From NCBI GenBank assembly GCA_900540535.1, contig UQGM01000004.1, positions 21,424-85,423 of the forward strand: DNA of 64,000 nucleotides. Direction: 5' to 3'. Within the stretch, counting starts at the first letter, position 1, and every line of letters starts with the position of its first letter. This DNA is from an uncultured Oscillospiraceae bacterium (GTDB taxonomy: Bacteria; Bacillota; Clostridia; Oscillospirales; Acutalibacteraceae). Positions 8,182 through 16,481 of the stretch are shown piece after piece. Position numbers and translations under genes: made by a program. The notes beneath the pieces are model-generated. The model was not told where the DNA came from and made no database searches. It saw only the letters and a list, made by a program, of their open reading frames with translations.

Positions 8182-8556
8182 TTATTTAAGCTCAACCTTA
8201 GCGCCGACTTCTTCAAGCTTAGCCTTAGCAGCCTCAGCGTCTTCCTTAGAAACGCCTTCCTTGAGAGCCTTGGGAGCACCATCAACAAGTGCCTTAGCGT
8301 CAGCAAGACCAAGACCTGTGATCTCACGAACAGCCTTGATAACCTTAATCTTCTCAGCGCCAACCTCAGCAAGGATAACGTCGAACTCTGTCTTCTCCTC
8401 AACAGCGGCAGCAGCCTCAGCGGGAGCAGCAACTGCAACAGCAGCAGCAGCGGATACGCCAAACTCGTCCTCAACAGCCTTTACAAGCTCGGAGAGCTCA
8501 AGAACTGTAAGCTCTTTAATTGTTTCAATAAGAGCAGCAATTTTCTCAGATGCCAT
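8182..8556 (-). CDS. rplL: 50S ribosomal protein L7/L12
   Basis: The multicopy stalk protein that recruits translational GTPases. 124 residues: N-terminal dimerisation domain (KIAALIETIKELTVLELSEL), an alanine-rich hinge (about 35-53), and the conserved C-terminal domain (EKIKVIKAVREITGLGLADA then KALVDGAPKALKEGVSKEDA). A strong AGGTAAATTAAAATG start follows rplJ by 42 bases. It is the last gene of the cluster. rpoB, the usual next gene in Firmicutes, is absent. Confidence 0.98.
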   Translation of the reverse strand: MASEKIAALIETIKELTVLELSELVKAVEDEFGVSAAAAVAVAAPAEAAAAVEEKTEFDVILAEVGAEKIKVIKAVREITGLGLADAKALVDGAPKALKEGVSKEDAEAAKAKLEEVGAKVELK

Positions 8557-8598
8557 TTTAATTTACCTCCAAAAAAGTTTGTTTTTAATTTAAATTAA

Positions 8599-9123
8599 TT
8601 ACGCCTCAGCAGGAGCTTCCTCTGCGGGAGCACCCTCTTTGTCAACAATAGCCTGAATAGCTCTTGCGAAAGCGGCGATAGGTGCATTGAATGCACTGCA
8701 AACAGTTGCAAGAAGTACTTCGCGTGAGGGAAGCTTTGAAAGGCTTACAATCATATCATTGCTGATTGCAGCACCGTCAAGGTATCCGCTCTTAACCTCG
8801 AAATCGGGGTGTTTATCAGCGAACTTGCAAAGTATACGAGCTGCTGCAACATAGTCATCAGCACTTGTTGCAATAGCAGTTGTTCCGGTAAGGCACTCAT
8901 CAATACCCTCGATTTCAGCCTCCTTAACAGCAAGGCGAAGAAGAGTATTCTTAACTACCTCGTACTTAACGCCAGCCTCTCTGAGTTCCTTACGAAGAGC
9001 GGTATCGTCAGCAACGTTGATTCCCTTGTAATCAACAACAACACCAGCGCAGGAAGCCTTGAGTCTTTCGCTAAGCTCAGCAACGATTTGTTTCTTCTGC
9101 TCTAAAACCTTTGCACTTGGCAA
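8599..9123 (-). CDS. rplJ: 50S ribosomal protein L10
   Basis: The stalk base protein that anchors L7/L12 dimers. It also autoregulates its operon by binding the leader upstream. 174 residues, with the expected N-terminal segment (KQKKQIVAELSERLKASCAG type) and the KNTLLRLAVKEA region, and an alanine/glutamate-rich C-terminal tail that binds L7/L12. The TTG start at 9123 has GGAGGTGAATTAG directly upstream. It is preceded by an L10 leader and its own promoter, so rplJL can be made independently of rplKA. Confidence 0.98.
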   Translation of the reverse strand: MPSAKVLEQKKQIVAELSERLKASCAGVVVDYKGINVADDTALRKELREAGVKYEVVKNTLLRLAVKEAEIEGIDECLTGTTAIATSADDYVAAARILCKFADKHPDFEVKSGYLDGAAISNDMIVSLSKLPSREVLLATVCSAFNAPIAAFARAIQAIVDKEGAPAEEAPAEA

Positions 9124-9134
9124 ACTAATTCACC

Positions 9135-9296
9135 TCCAAAAAATACATAAACTGCCGGGAAAAAGAAAACGCCTTTTCCGCAACCGCAGAAAAGGCGAAA
9201 TTATACAAAACAAAAATCTTGTAGTTTCTCCTCGGCGGGAACGGTTAAACCGAATTATGCATAAGCACCCGCTGTCTACGGCTAAACAGCTTATTT
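9135..9296 (-). promoter_or_regulatory. ribosomal protein L10 leader with attenuator
   Basis: The minus-strand leader carries the conserved L10-binding elements GCCGTAGACAGCGGGTGC (around 9282-9265) and GTTCCCGCCGAGGAG (around 9242-9228), which pair through GCGGGTGC/GTTCCCGC. Next comes a terminator-like hairpin (9-bp CGCCTTTTC/GAAAAGGCG, arms 9189-9197 and 9170-9178) and a T-rich tract. This matches the L10 leader family, in which L10-L7/L12 binding promotes attenuation. Confidence 0.88.
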
Positions 9297-9325
9297 ATGA
9301 TACCACACAGCAAATGCTGTGTCAA
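9297..9325 (-). promoter_or_regulatory. sigma-A promoter for rplJL with palindrome in the spacer
   Basis: TTGACA (9325-9320) and TATCAT (9302-9297) on the minus strand are 17 bases apart. The spacer is almost filled by ACACAGCA-AA-TGCTGTGT (9305-9322), an 8-bp exact inverted repeat that could serve as an operator or as a short hairpin ending rplA transcription. Confidence 0.8.
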
Positions 9326-9341
9326 GAAAAATTGCGAAAAA

Positions 9342-10052
9342 TCAGTTTTCCGCAGGAGCAGCACCAATCTTGCTGGGATTGATTCTAACTCCGGGGCCCA
9401 TTGTTGATGCTACAACACATGAGCGGATATACTGACCCTTTGTTGCGGCGGGCTTTGCCTTAACGATAGCTTCGAGAAGAGTATCAAAGTTCTCGGAAAG
9501 CTTATCGCATCCAAAGGAAACCTTGCCGATGGGGCAGTGGATGATATTTGTTTTATCAAGACGGTACTCAATCTTACCTGCCTTAGCTTCTGTTACAGCC
9601 TTAGCAACGTCCATTGTAACTGTACCTGCCTTGGGGCTGGGCATAAGTCCACGGGGTCCGAGAACCTTACCGAGACGTCCAACAACACCCATCATGTCGG
9701 GAGTTGCGATTGCAACGTCAAATTCCATCCAGCCTTCGCCCTGAATCTTAGCTGCAAGCTCTTCAGCACCGACAACGTCAGCACCTGCTGCCTCAGCTGC
9801 CTTAGCGTTTTCACCCTTTGCAAAAACTGCAACACGAACATTTTTACCTGTTCCGTTGGGAAGAACTACCGCACCGCGAACCTGCTGGTCTGCGTGACGG
9901 GAGTCAACGCCGAGACGTACATGAACTTCAACTGTTTCATCAAACTTAGCGGAAGCTGTCTTAACTGCAACGTCAAGAGCTTCTGCGGGATCATAAAGCT
10001 TTGCTCTGTCTACAAGCTTGCTGCTTTCGACATACTTTTTTCCATGTTTCAT
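9342..10052 (-). CDS. rplA: 50S ribosomal protein L1
   Basis: Binds 23S rRNA at the mobile L1 stalk near the E site. 236 residues, with the family signature around IATPDMMGVVGRLGKVLGPR and LMPSPKAGTVTMDVAKAV, and a conserved N-terminus (MKHGKKYVESSKLVDRAKLY). GGGGAGG lies just upstream of the ATG. It follows rplK by 56 bases. That gap shares a TGGGAGGA...TTTAAC element with the rplK leader. Confidence 0.98.
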   Translation of the reverse strand: MKHGKKYVESSKLVDRAKLYDPAEALDVAVKTASAKFDETVEVHVRLGVDSRHADQQVRGAVVLPNGTGKNVRVAVFAKGENAKAAEAAGADVVGAEELAAKIQGEGWMEFDVAIATPDMMGVVGRLGKVLGPRGLMPSPKAGTVTMDVAKAVTEAKAGKIEYRLDKTNIIHCPIGKVSFGCDKLSENFDTLLEAIVKAKPAATKGQYIRSCVVASTMGPGVRINPSKIGAAPAEN

Positions 10053-10108
10053 TGTGTGTACCTCCCCATAGAGTGGTTAAATCGGATTTTTCCTCCCACC
10101 CGGGAGCA

Positions 10109-10534
10109 TTAATCGACGACGGTAACGCCCATGCTGCGAGCTGTGCCTGCTACCATACTCATAGCGGCTTCGATGCTTGCTGCATTAAGGTCGGGCATTT
10201 TCAACTCGGCGATTTTTCTGACCTGCTCACCGGTGATCGTAGCTACCTTCGTCTTATTCGGAACGCCTGAACCGCTCTCGATTCCGCACTCTTTCTTAAT
10301 AAGAACAGCGGCGGGAGGGGTCTTTGTAACGAATGTGAAGGAACGGTCTGCATAAACAGTGATAACAACGGGGATTATAAGACCCACATCGTTCTTTGTG
10401 CGCTCATTGAATTCCTTTGTGAACGCCATAATGTTAACACCGTGCTGACCCAGTGCAGGACCAACCGGGGGTGCCGGCGTTGCTTTTCCGGCGGGGATCT
10501 GAAGCTTAATTAAACCTACAACCTTTTGAGCCAT
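10109..10534 (-). CDS. rplK: 50S ribosomal protein L11
   Basis: Part of the GTPase-associated centre, binding 23S rRNA. The start chosen is the ATG at 10534 (MAQKVVGLIKLQIPAGKATP), with GGAGGTG upstream. It gives exactly 141 residues, the universal L11 length. A longer in-frame opening back to 10618 would add 28 residues that do not belong to the family. Conserved segments include PPVGPALGQHGVNIM (about 21-35) and the C-terminal AGTARSMGVTV. Confidence 0.98.
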   Translation of the reverse strand: MAQKVVGLIKLQIPAGKATPAPPVGPALGQHGVNIMAFTKEFNERTKNDVGLIIPVVITVYADRSFTFVTKTPPAAVLIKKECGIESGSGVPNKTKVATITGEQVRKIAELKMPDLNAASIEAAMSMVAGTARSMGVTVVD

Positions 10535-10660
10535 TTTTTGCACCTCCATAGTAACGTGGTAGATGGCGGAGCAGTTAAAACATTCTGCTCCTCCCACAGG
10601 GACCGGAGTCCCTCGCACAAAACGTGCGAATAATAAGCGGAAAACCGCAAATTATCGTAA
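10535..10660 (-). promoter_or_regulatory. hairpin-rich leader between nusG and rplK
   Basis: This 126-base gap contains several short stems: GCGGAGCAG with CTGCTCC (about 10566-10595), AGGGACCGGAGTCCCT (about 10599-10614), CGCAC/GTGCG (about 10615-10629) and GCGG/CCGC (about 10636-10650). In many bacteria L1 represses the L11-L1 operon by binding a leader like this. Which stem is the L1 site cannot be decided here. Confidence 0.45.
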
Positions 10661-11218
10661 TTATTCTTCGACTGCTTCTACCTGATTGAGCTCAAATTCA
10701 ACAGGTGTTTCACGGCCGAACATTGAGATATTGACACGTACATAGTTTTTAGCCGTATCAATTTCCTGAACCGTTCCTGAAAATCCATCGAAAGGACCGC
10801 CGATTATGGTAACAAGGTCATTTACACCATAGTTTACCTCAATCTGCTGTTTTTCAACGCCCAGAGCAGCAACCTCTGCCTGAGTGAGCGGAACGGGCTT
10901 GCTTCCCGGACCGACAAAGCCTGTAACACCTCTGGTGTTGCGTATTACGTACCAAGCCTCGTCACTCATCTCTGATGTGCCGGACTCTTCATCGTAAAAC
11001 ACTGCAAGCTTTACCAATACATAACCGGGGAACACTTTTCTTTCAACTTCTCGAGTTTTGTTATCCTTGATCTCGGTTACCTTTTCTGTGGGAACCTTTA
11101 CTTCAAGAATCTGATCTGACATTTTACGGTTTTCTACAACCGTTTCAATGTTTGTGGCAACCTTATTCTCATAACCGGAATAGGTATGCACAACGAACCA
11201 TCTTGCATCGCTTGCCAT
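10661..11218 (-). CDS. nusG: transcription termination/antitermination factor NusG
   Basis: Binds RNA polymerase and modulates elongation, pausing and Rho-dependent termination. 185 residues: NGN domain (WFVVHTYSGYENKVATNIET, about 7-26, and VFPGYVLVKL, about 62-71) with the RNTRGVTGFVG segment, and a C-terminal KOW domain (VTIIGGPFDGFSGTVQEID). It sits in its standard place, 31 bases downstream of secE and upstream of rplK. Confidence 0.98.
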   Translation of the reverse strand: MASDARWFVVHTYSGYENKVATNIETVVENRKMSDQILEVKVPTEKVTEIKDNKTREVERKVFPGYVLVKLAVFYDEESGTSEMSDEAWYVIRNTRGVTGFVGPGSKPVPLTQAEVAALGVEKQQIEVNYGVNDLVTIIGGPFDGFSGTVQEIDTAKNYVRVNISMFGRETPVEFELNQVEAVEE

Positions 11219-11249
11219 TGTACCACTCCGTTTTCAGAATTAAACTGCC

Positions 11250-11576
11250 TTAAAACCAACCCAGGGAATAAACTGCTGAACTGATCATTGCAGCTGCTTC
11301 TTCGGGCTTAAGGTCTTTGATAAGCTTGAGAAGCTCGGAAAGACCGTAGTCAACAACCCAGATTCCTGCGCCGATTATAACAACGGCAGCAAGAACTACG
11401 CCTGTGCTCTTGATGACAGTTTTTCTGTCTGTCCATACGATTTTCTTTCCTTCACCTTTAAGGTCTTTGAAGAAACGTTTCACTTTGGCAAAAAAGCCCG
11501 GCTTTTTCTCTTTGCCCGACTTTTTGCCGGACTTCTCAGCGGAAGCTTTTGCTTCCTTCTTGATTTTGTCAGCCAC
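11250..11576 (-). CDS. secE: preprotein translocase subunit SecE
   Basis: The essential single-pass subunit of the SecYEG channel. 108 residues: a lysine-rich cytoplasmic N-terminus (about 1-35), the conserved amphipathic segment with GKKIVWTDRKTVIKSTGVVL (about 43-62), and one membrane helix (VVLAAVVIIGAGIWVVDYGL). A C-terminal extension of about 25 residues after the helix is longer than in many SecE proteins. The position between rpmG and nusG is canonical. Confidence 0.95.
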   Translation of the reverse strand: MADKIKKEAKASAEKSGKKSGKEKKPGFFAKVKRFFKDLKGEGKKIVWTDRKTVIKSTGVVLAAVVIIGAGIWVVDYGLSELLKLIKDLKPEEAAAMISSAVYSLGWF

Positions 11577-11591
11577 TTTTTTTACCTCCCC

Positions 11592-11741
11592 TTACTTTGT
11601 TTCCCTGTGGAGAGTGTGCTTCTTGCAGAATCTGCAATACTTGTTCATCTCCAACCTGTCGGGGTCGTTCTTCTTGTTCTTCATTGTGTTGTAATTGCGC
11701 TGTTTGCACTCCGTGCAGGCCATTGTAACTTTGACTCTCAT
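11592..11741 (-). CDS. rpmG: 50S ribosomal protein L33, zinc-binding type
   Basis: 49 residues from the ATG at 11741 (MRVKVTMACTECKQRNYNT), the usual L33 length, with a GGAGGTG ribosome site. A longer frame back to 11828 is not supported. Two CxxC pairs (CTEC and CRFC) are intact, so this is the zinc-containing C+ form. Many Firmicutes also keep a zinc-free paralogue under Zur control elsewhere. It is the first gene of the secE-nusG-rplKA run. Confidence 0.96.
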   Translation of the reverse strand: MRVKVTMACTECKQRNYNTMKNKKNDPDRLEMNKYCRFCKKHTLHRETK

Positions 11742-11826
11742 GACGGCACCTCCAGTTTTCCGGATAATAATTAGCCTCCCTCTCATTTTAAGGGCACAAA
11801 AAAAGAACCCTCTAAGAGGTACAGCC

Positions 11827-11855
11827 ATTATAATACATTAATTACAATCGGTCAA
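11827..11855 (-). promoter_or_regulatory. sigma-A promoter of the rpmG-secE-nusG-rplKA operon
   Basis: TTGACC (11855-11850) and TATAAT (11832-11827) on the minus strand are separated by 17 bases. Just downstream the leader has ACCTCTTAGAGG followed by GTTCTTTTTTT, a very short hairpin with a T run that might act as a weak attenuator. Confidence 0.88.
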
Positions 11856-11939
11856 CCCCTAAAAGGGAACTTTTTCATTTTCTTTTATAAATATAATTTC
11901 AAATCCAAAAAAGCGATCCGTTTATATACATTATTATAA

Positions 11940-13064
11940 TCAGACCATTCTCTTACCCTTGACAAATACGGCTTTTACGTTAAGCTCCTTGTCGAGAATG
12001 AGTATATCGGCAAACTTGCCCTCTTCGATTGTTCCGGTGTATTTATCGGCGCCGATTGCCCTTGCAGGATTTATTGTACAGGATTTTACAGCCTGCTTAA
12101 AGGGAATGCCGAATGATACAACGTTTCTGAACTCATCAAGTATATTTGATGTGCTGGCGGCAATTGTTCCGTCTGCAAGCAGAGCCTTTCCGTCACGGAC
12201 GAAAACCTCCTGTCCTCCAAGCTCATAATCTCCGTCCTCAAGGCCTGCTGCCATCATGGAATCACTGACCACAACGGAGCGGTTTTCACCAAGAACTTTA
12301 AATGCAATTCTAAGTGTAACAGGTGAAATATGGAATCCGTCGCAGATAAGCTCTGCAGTTGCAGTATCGCTGTCAAATACGGCTCCCACTACTCCGGGCT
12401 CTCTGCTGCCGAGAGCAGTCATTGCATTAAACAGATGAGTTGCATGGGTAAAGCCTTTCTCAAAGCCTTTTTTAGCGTCATCATATCCGGCACTTGTATG
12501 AGCCTCGGAAACTGTGGCAATATCCTTTGCTTTATGTGCAAATTCCGCTGCGCCCTCTGTTTCAGGAGCTACATCCACAAGGCTTACGGGACAAATATCT
12601 GCAAGTGCTTTGAACTCATCGAAATCGGGATTTCTGACATACTTTCCGTTCTGTGCTCCCTTTTTAGCCGGAGAAATATAGGGGCCTTCCATATTTATAC
12701 CGTGAATATATGCGCCTTTCTCATTGCCCATATAACCGGCAGTACATGCGAAAATCTTTTTAAGCTCTTCATTTCCCAAAGTCATTGTAGTAGGACAAAA
12801 TGAAGTTATTCCCAGTGAAGCAAGGCTTTCTGATATCTTTTCAAGGCTCTCTTCCTTTGCATCACAGGTATCGCAGCCCATTCTTCCGTGGATGTGTATA
12901 TCTATAAATCCCGGCACTGCTATGCATCCAGCAAAATCCAGCTCCTCTTCGCCGGCTTCTGCACACATATCTCCTACACTATCTATTTTTTCACCGATTA
13001 CTCTTATATTATCTCTTTCGGGTTCAAAATCCTTACCGTAAACAACTGCGTTTTTAATAAGCAT
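11940..13064 (-). CDS. nagA: N-acetylglucosamine-6-phosphate deacetylase
   Basis: Deacetylates GlcNAc-6-phosphate in amino-sugar catabolism and wall recycling. From the ATG at 13064, which has GCGGAGGG at ideal distance, the protein is 374 residues. An upstream opening at 13079 lacks such a site. Family motifs seen: the metal-binding PGFIDIHIHGRMGCDTCD (about 51-68), NMEGPYISPAKKGAQNGKY, the HATHLFNAM segment and SDSMMAAG. A promoter (TTGTTT-N17-TATCAT) lies in 13081-13140. No nagB is adjacent. Confidence 0.95.
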   Translation of the reverse strand: MLIKNAVVYGKDFEPERDNIRVIGEKIDSVGDMCAEAGEEELDFAGCIAVPGFIDIHIHGRMGCDTCDAKEESLEKISESLASLGITSFCPTTMTLGNEELKKIFACTAGYMGNEKGAYIHGINMEGPYISPAKKGAQNGKYVRNPDFDEFKALADICPVSLVDVAPETEGAAEFAHKAKDIATVSEAHTSAGYDDAKKGFEKGFTHATHLFNAMTALGSREPGVVGAVFDSDTATAELICDGFHISPVTLRIAFKVLGENRSVVVSDSMMAAGLEDGDYELGGQEVFVRDGKALLADGTIAASTSNILDEFRNVVSFGIPFKQAVKSCTINPARAIGADKYTGTIEEGKFADILILDKELNVKAVFVKGKRMV

Positions 13065-13144
13065 AAAATCCCTCCGCAATTTTAATTATTCCTAATAAGA
13101 CTTATTTTATGATATCACTTTTTACTCAATTAAACAATACAGAT

Positions 13145-13188
13145 ATTTCCGCCTGCTGTATACCAATAAATATACAACAGACGGAAAT
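13145..13188 (-). terminator. long hairpin after the alpha-galactoside operon
   Basis: An 18-bp stem (arms 13145-13162 and 13171-13188, two G-U pairs) with an 8-base loop lies 50 bases past the symporter stop. The following T tract is weak, so it may be a terminator or a 3'-end stabilising hairpin. Confidence 0.6.
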
Positions 13189-13237
13189 AGAATCAGTCCA
13201 GTAAGAGAGTTTAAAACCTTTACTTTAATATTTATTT

Positions 13238-14716
13238 TTATTTTTCGTCTTCAGCCTTTTTCTGAAGCTCTTCAATTATCTTTGCGTGCTTCTCCTTTGT
13301 CATGTTGCAGAAGATGAAGGGAACTGCCGAAATAAAGGATGCTACAAGTGCGATTATAATACTGTATGTAATTATCGGATCTCTGATTGCGGCATCTGTA
13401 AGAACGCTGTAATCTGTAAGTCCGTCAGCACCTGCGGCAAGTCCGAAATGCTCATATACAAAGGTAAGAATTGCAGTGGAAAAAATACTGCCTATTACAG
13501 AGAACATAAGCTGAATATTCTGAGCAAATCCCTCAACACGCTTGCCTGTTCTCAGCTGCTGCTGGTCAAGGGCATCAGCAGTAAGTGAAGTCTGAAGTAT
13601 GTACTGGGGACCGCTTGCGAAATTGAAGATATAAAGTGAAATCACAAAGAATACTATGCTCTTTTGGAAAGTGAGTACCATTATAAGGGCAGCTATTGCA
13701 TTGAGGGCAAAAGAGCCAAAGCCGAATTTTCTGTAACCGAGCTTTTTAATGAACAGAGGAGCCAAAAGCATTCCGGGAATAAATGCAGTGGAAGTTATAG
13801 TGGGAAGTATTCCCGCCATCGCGCTGCTGTTAAGCTGATAAAGGCATATCCAGTTAAGCAAAACACCTATGGCTCCCCTGCATCCGTCAAAAAGCTTTCC
13901 TATGCTTACAATCCAAAAATCACGGCTGTGAGCAATACCTGCAAATCCTTCTTTAAAGCTTACCTTTTCTTCCTTCTCGCTGACGGGCTTAATAACTCTT
14001 TCCTTTGTCTTGAACATTACAACAAGACCTAAGGCAAATCCCACTGCCGCAAAGGCAGGGAGAAGAATACGGTAAGACTTAATATCAAGAAGTCCCGCTG
14101 AGCCAAAGAAAATCTGAGCAAAAATCGGAAGTATAAGAGTTACAAGGGAGGGACCGAGATTTGCAACAAACTCCGAAATACTCATAATAAAAGTACGCTC
14201 ACCGGAGTCGGGTGAAATAACCTGTGAAATACCTGTATAGGCATTATTATAAATGTGCTGACCTATATACAGAATATTATAGAAAACGGCGATAAGCACC
14301 ATTTTGGTAATATTGCTTCCGTTTATGGGAATAAGCCACGTCATTCCCACGACACCGATTAAACAGGGTATACCCGCCCAGAGAAGATAGGGACGGAATT
14401 TTCCCATTTTAGTGTTGGTATTATCTACAAGAATACTTACAATGGGGGTTTTCAAAACGCTTATTATATTGGAAAGCACAAAGAGTATAAAGATATTTGA
14501 CGGACTTAGCTTATAAATAGAACCGATAAGCAGACAGGTGGCAGACATATTTATCTGACCTACCATTGAGTTTACGGTTTTAACACCTATTCCGCCGCCG
14601 CTGAAAGCCACAATCTCACTGAATGGAACATATCTTCCCGGCTGCGGCTTTTTCCAGTACCTGAAGACGTTTTTCACGCCGTCCACAGCTTTATTCACTA
14701 CGCCCACTTTTTTCAC
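13238..14716 (-). CDS. GPH-family glycoside:cation symporter
   Basis: 492 residues with 12 predicted membrane spans, of the glycoside-pentoside-hexuronide (MelB-like) family. Features include the conserved loop after span 2 (DNTNTKMGKFRPYLLWAG, about 97-114), equivalent to the MelB D...GRFRPW region, and a charged central loop (about 240-255). It overlaps the upstream GH36 gene by 4 bases (ATGA), which implies coupled translation and import of alpha-galactosides. The substrate is inferred from this coupling. Confidence 0.9.
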   Translation of the reverse strand: MKKVGVVNKAVDGVKNVFRYWKKPQPGRYVPFSEIVAFSGGGIGVKTVNSMVGQINMSATCLLIGSIYKLSPSNIFILFVLSNIISVLKTPIVSILVDNTNTKMGKFRPYLLWAGIPCLIGVVGMTWLIPINGSNITKMVLIAVFYNILYIGQHIYNNAYTGISQVISPDSGERTFIMSISEFVANLGPSLVTLILPIFAQIFFGSAGLLDIKSYRILLPAFAAVGFALGLVVMFKTKERVIKPVSEKEEKVSFKEGFAGIAHSRDFWIVSIGKLFDGCRGAIGVLLNWICLYQLNSSAMAGILPTITSTAFIPGMLLAPLFIKKLGYRKFGFGSFALNAIAALIMVLTFQKSIVFFVISLYIFNFASGPQYILQTSLTADALDQQQLRTGKRVEGFAQNIQLMFSVIGSIFSTAILTFVYEHFGLAAGADGLTDYSVLTDAAIRDPIITYSIIIALVASFISAVPFIFCNMTKEKHAKIIEELQKKAEDEK

Positions 14717-16374
14717 CTTTCTTCTCCCGCTTCAGGATTAAAGACAAGGGTTTTATTTTCACCTGAAACAATGTATTTTACAGTTATTTCTTCTTTGCCT
14801 GTATATTCAGCAGAGATAATCTCCCTTTCCGGCATACTCATAGTCTCACGGTATACCTTTTCCTGCTCAGCTCCATACTCTCCGACATTATCAGAGGTGA
14901 AAAGAAGAGAACCGAAAAGACCATTGACTTTGGCAAGAAGTTTTCTCTGTTTAAAAGACATATGCATATTGGTTTTGCGAAGCAAAAATACATCAGGGTC
15001 ATTCATGAATGCACGGCCGTCAAGATGACGTCTGAAAATTGAATTGTTAACTGTATGGCAGGTTGAAACTGCTTCACGGTTTATGTAAAGGTGACGTCTC
15101 CAGTCGAGACCTGCATCTGCGCCGATACGGCAGAAATCAACCTTTCCGAAAGCAGGCATCAGCGGAACTCCACAGCCGAGTACAAGCTTTTCACCGCAGC
15201 ACTCTCTGATTAAATCCATGGCGTCGCACATGATTTCTCCTCTTGTTTTGTTGTGCAAAGGAAGCATACATGCAGCATATAGGAAGTCAAGCTTTACCAT
15301 GTCATAGCCCCAGTCATTGAGAACAACATCGAAAAAGTGACGGATATATTCTCTTGCTCCCTCATTATATATATCCAGAGCATAGAACCTTCCCCAGTTG
15401 GCTCCTGCAACATAAGGCTTTCCCTTTTCATCACGGATTATCCAGTCCGGATGCTCATTGAAAACACGGCTCGATTTTACAGCAGCAAAAGGAGCAAGCC
15501 ACAATCCTGCCTTCATATTATTGGAATGTATCGCCTGTGCAACGGCTTTCATGCCTGAGGGGAATTTCTTCTTATCAGTAATAAGCCAGTCTCCGATTGC
15601 TGCCTGATAACCGTCGTCAATTTGGAAAATATCAACCCGCTCTCCGAAATCCGAAAGAGCCTTTAAATCACGTCTGACTATATCTTCAGTTATATTTCCA
15701 TAATAATTATACCAAGTGGTATATCCGCAGAGTCTTTCTTTCTGACGGCATGTTACGCCCATAAGCTCAAAATATTTATCAAAAGCGGCATTGTAAGTAT
15801 CCTTTATTACAGCAAGGTCAAGAACTCTTCTTTTTTCTGAGAACTTTACACCCACTAAATCCTTTTTAACGGTAATTGTTCCGTTGATTCCGTCAAATTC
15901 CAAAAATGTAAATCCTGTACGCTCGCTGAGTGAACCGTATATTTCAACAGTCTCGCCCTTTCTTATGTATCCGTAAGAGGAGCTTGTAAAAATTCCTCTC
16001 TTATGAGGAGTTGTTATAAATATGGCATCACCGGCTCTATTCACTCCCGTTTTTTCCATGAAAACAGAATTCATCAGCCAATCTGCTCCGGAAAGGAAAT
16101 CCCTGATTTTATCATCCGGTGCATACTCCCTGCTGAGAGTCCATGACTGATATCCGTTGGAAAAGATTCTTTCATCTTTTTCCATAGGCCTTTTAAAGCT
16201 TACAGAAAATTCCGTAATTTCTATTTCCTCTTTTGGAATAATATCTCCTGTAATTATTCCATTATTATTCTCTAACTGAATTTTAACTCTCGAATCCTGA
16301 ACACTTTCGCCTTCACCGGAGAGAAAATAAGTCTGCCCCGCAGATTTATATGCCGTTTTTAATAAAAATTTCAT
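14713..16374 (-). CDS. GH36-type alpha-galactosidase
   Basis: A predicted retaining alpha-galactosidase acting on raffinose/melibiose-type sugars. 553 residues. The N-terminal beta domain contains ERIFSNGYQSWTLSREY. The (beta/alpha)8 domain has FQIDDGYQAAIGDW (about 250-263), GLWLAPFAAVKSSRVFNEHPDW, the nucleophile region YDMVKLDFLYAACM and a CRIGADAGLDW segment for the acid/base Asp. It is shorter than the common 700-residue GH36 enzymes and has no signal peptide, so it should be cytoplasmic. It diverges from the AraC regulator across a 107-base region. Confidence 0.88.
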   Translation of the reverse strand: MKFLLKTAYKSAGQTYFLSGEGESVQDSRVKIQLENNNGIITGDIIPKEEIEITEFSVSFKRPMEKDERIFSNGYQSWTLSREYAPDDKIRDFLSGADWLMNSVFMEKTGVNRAGDAIFITTPHKRGIFTSSSYGYIRKGETVEIYGSLSERTGFTFLEFDGINGTITVKKDLVGVKFSEKRRVLDLAVIKDTYNAAFDKYFELMGVTCRQKERLCGYTTWYNYYGNITEDIVRRDLKALSDFGERVDIFQIDDGYQAAIGDWLITDKKKFPSGMKAVAQAIHSNNMKAGLWLAPFAAVKSSRVFNEHPDWIIRDEKGKPYVAGANWGRFYALDIYNEGAREYIRHFFDVVLNDWGYDMVKLDFLYAACMLPLHNKTRGEIMCDAMDLIRECCGEKLVLGCGVPLMPAFGKVDFCRIGADAGLDWRRHLYINREAVSTCHTVNNSIFRRHLDGRAFMNDPDVFLLRKTNMHMSFKQRKLLAKVNGLFGSLLFTSDNVGEYGAEQEKVYRETMSMPEREIISAEYTGKEEITVKYIVSGENKTLVFNPEAGEER

Positions 16375-16481
16375 ACCATTACCTCTTGTTATCGTTGATA
16401 TTGTGTGTTAGTATAAGAATATCATATTAAACGACTGTATAACATAGAAAAAATATCAGAAAAAGTGAGGAATATAACACT

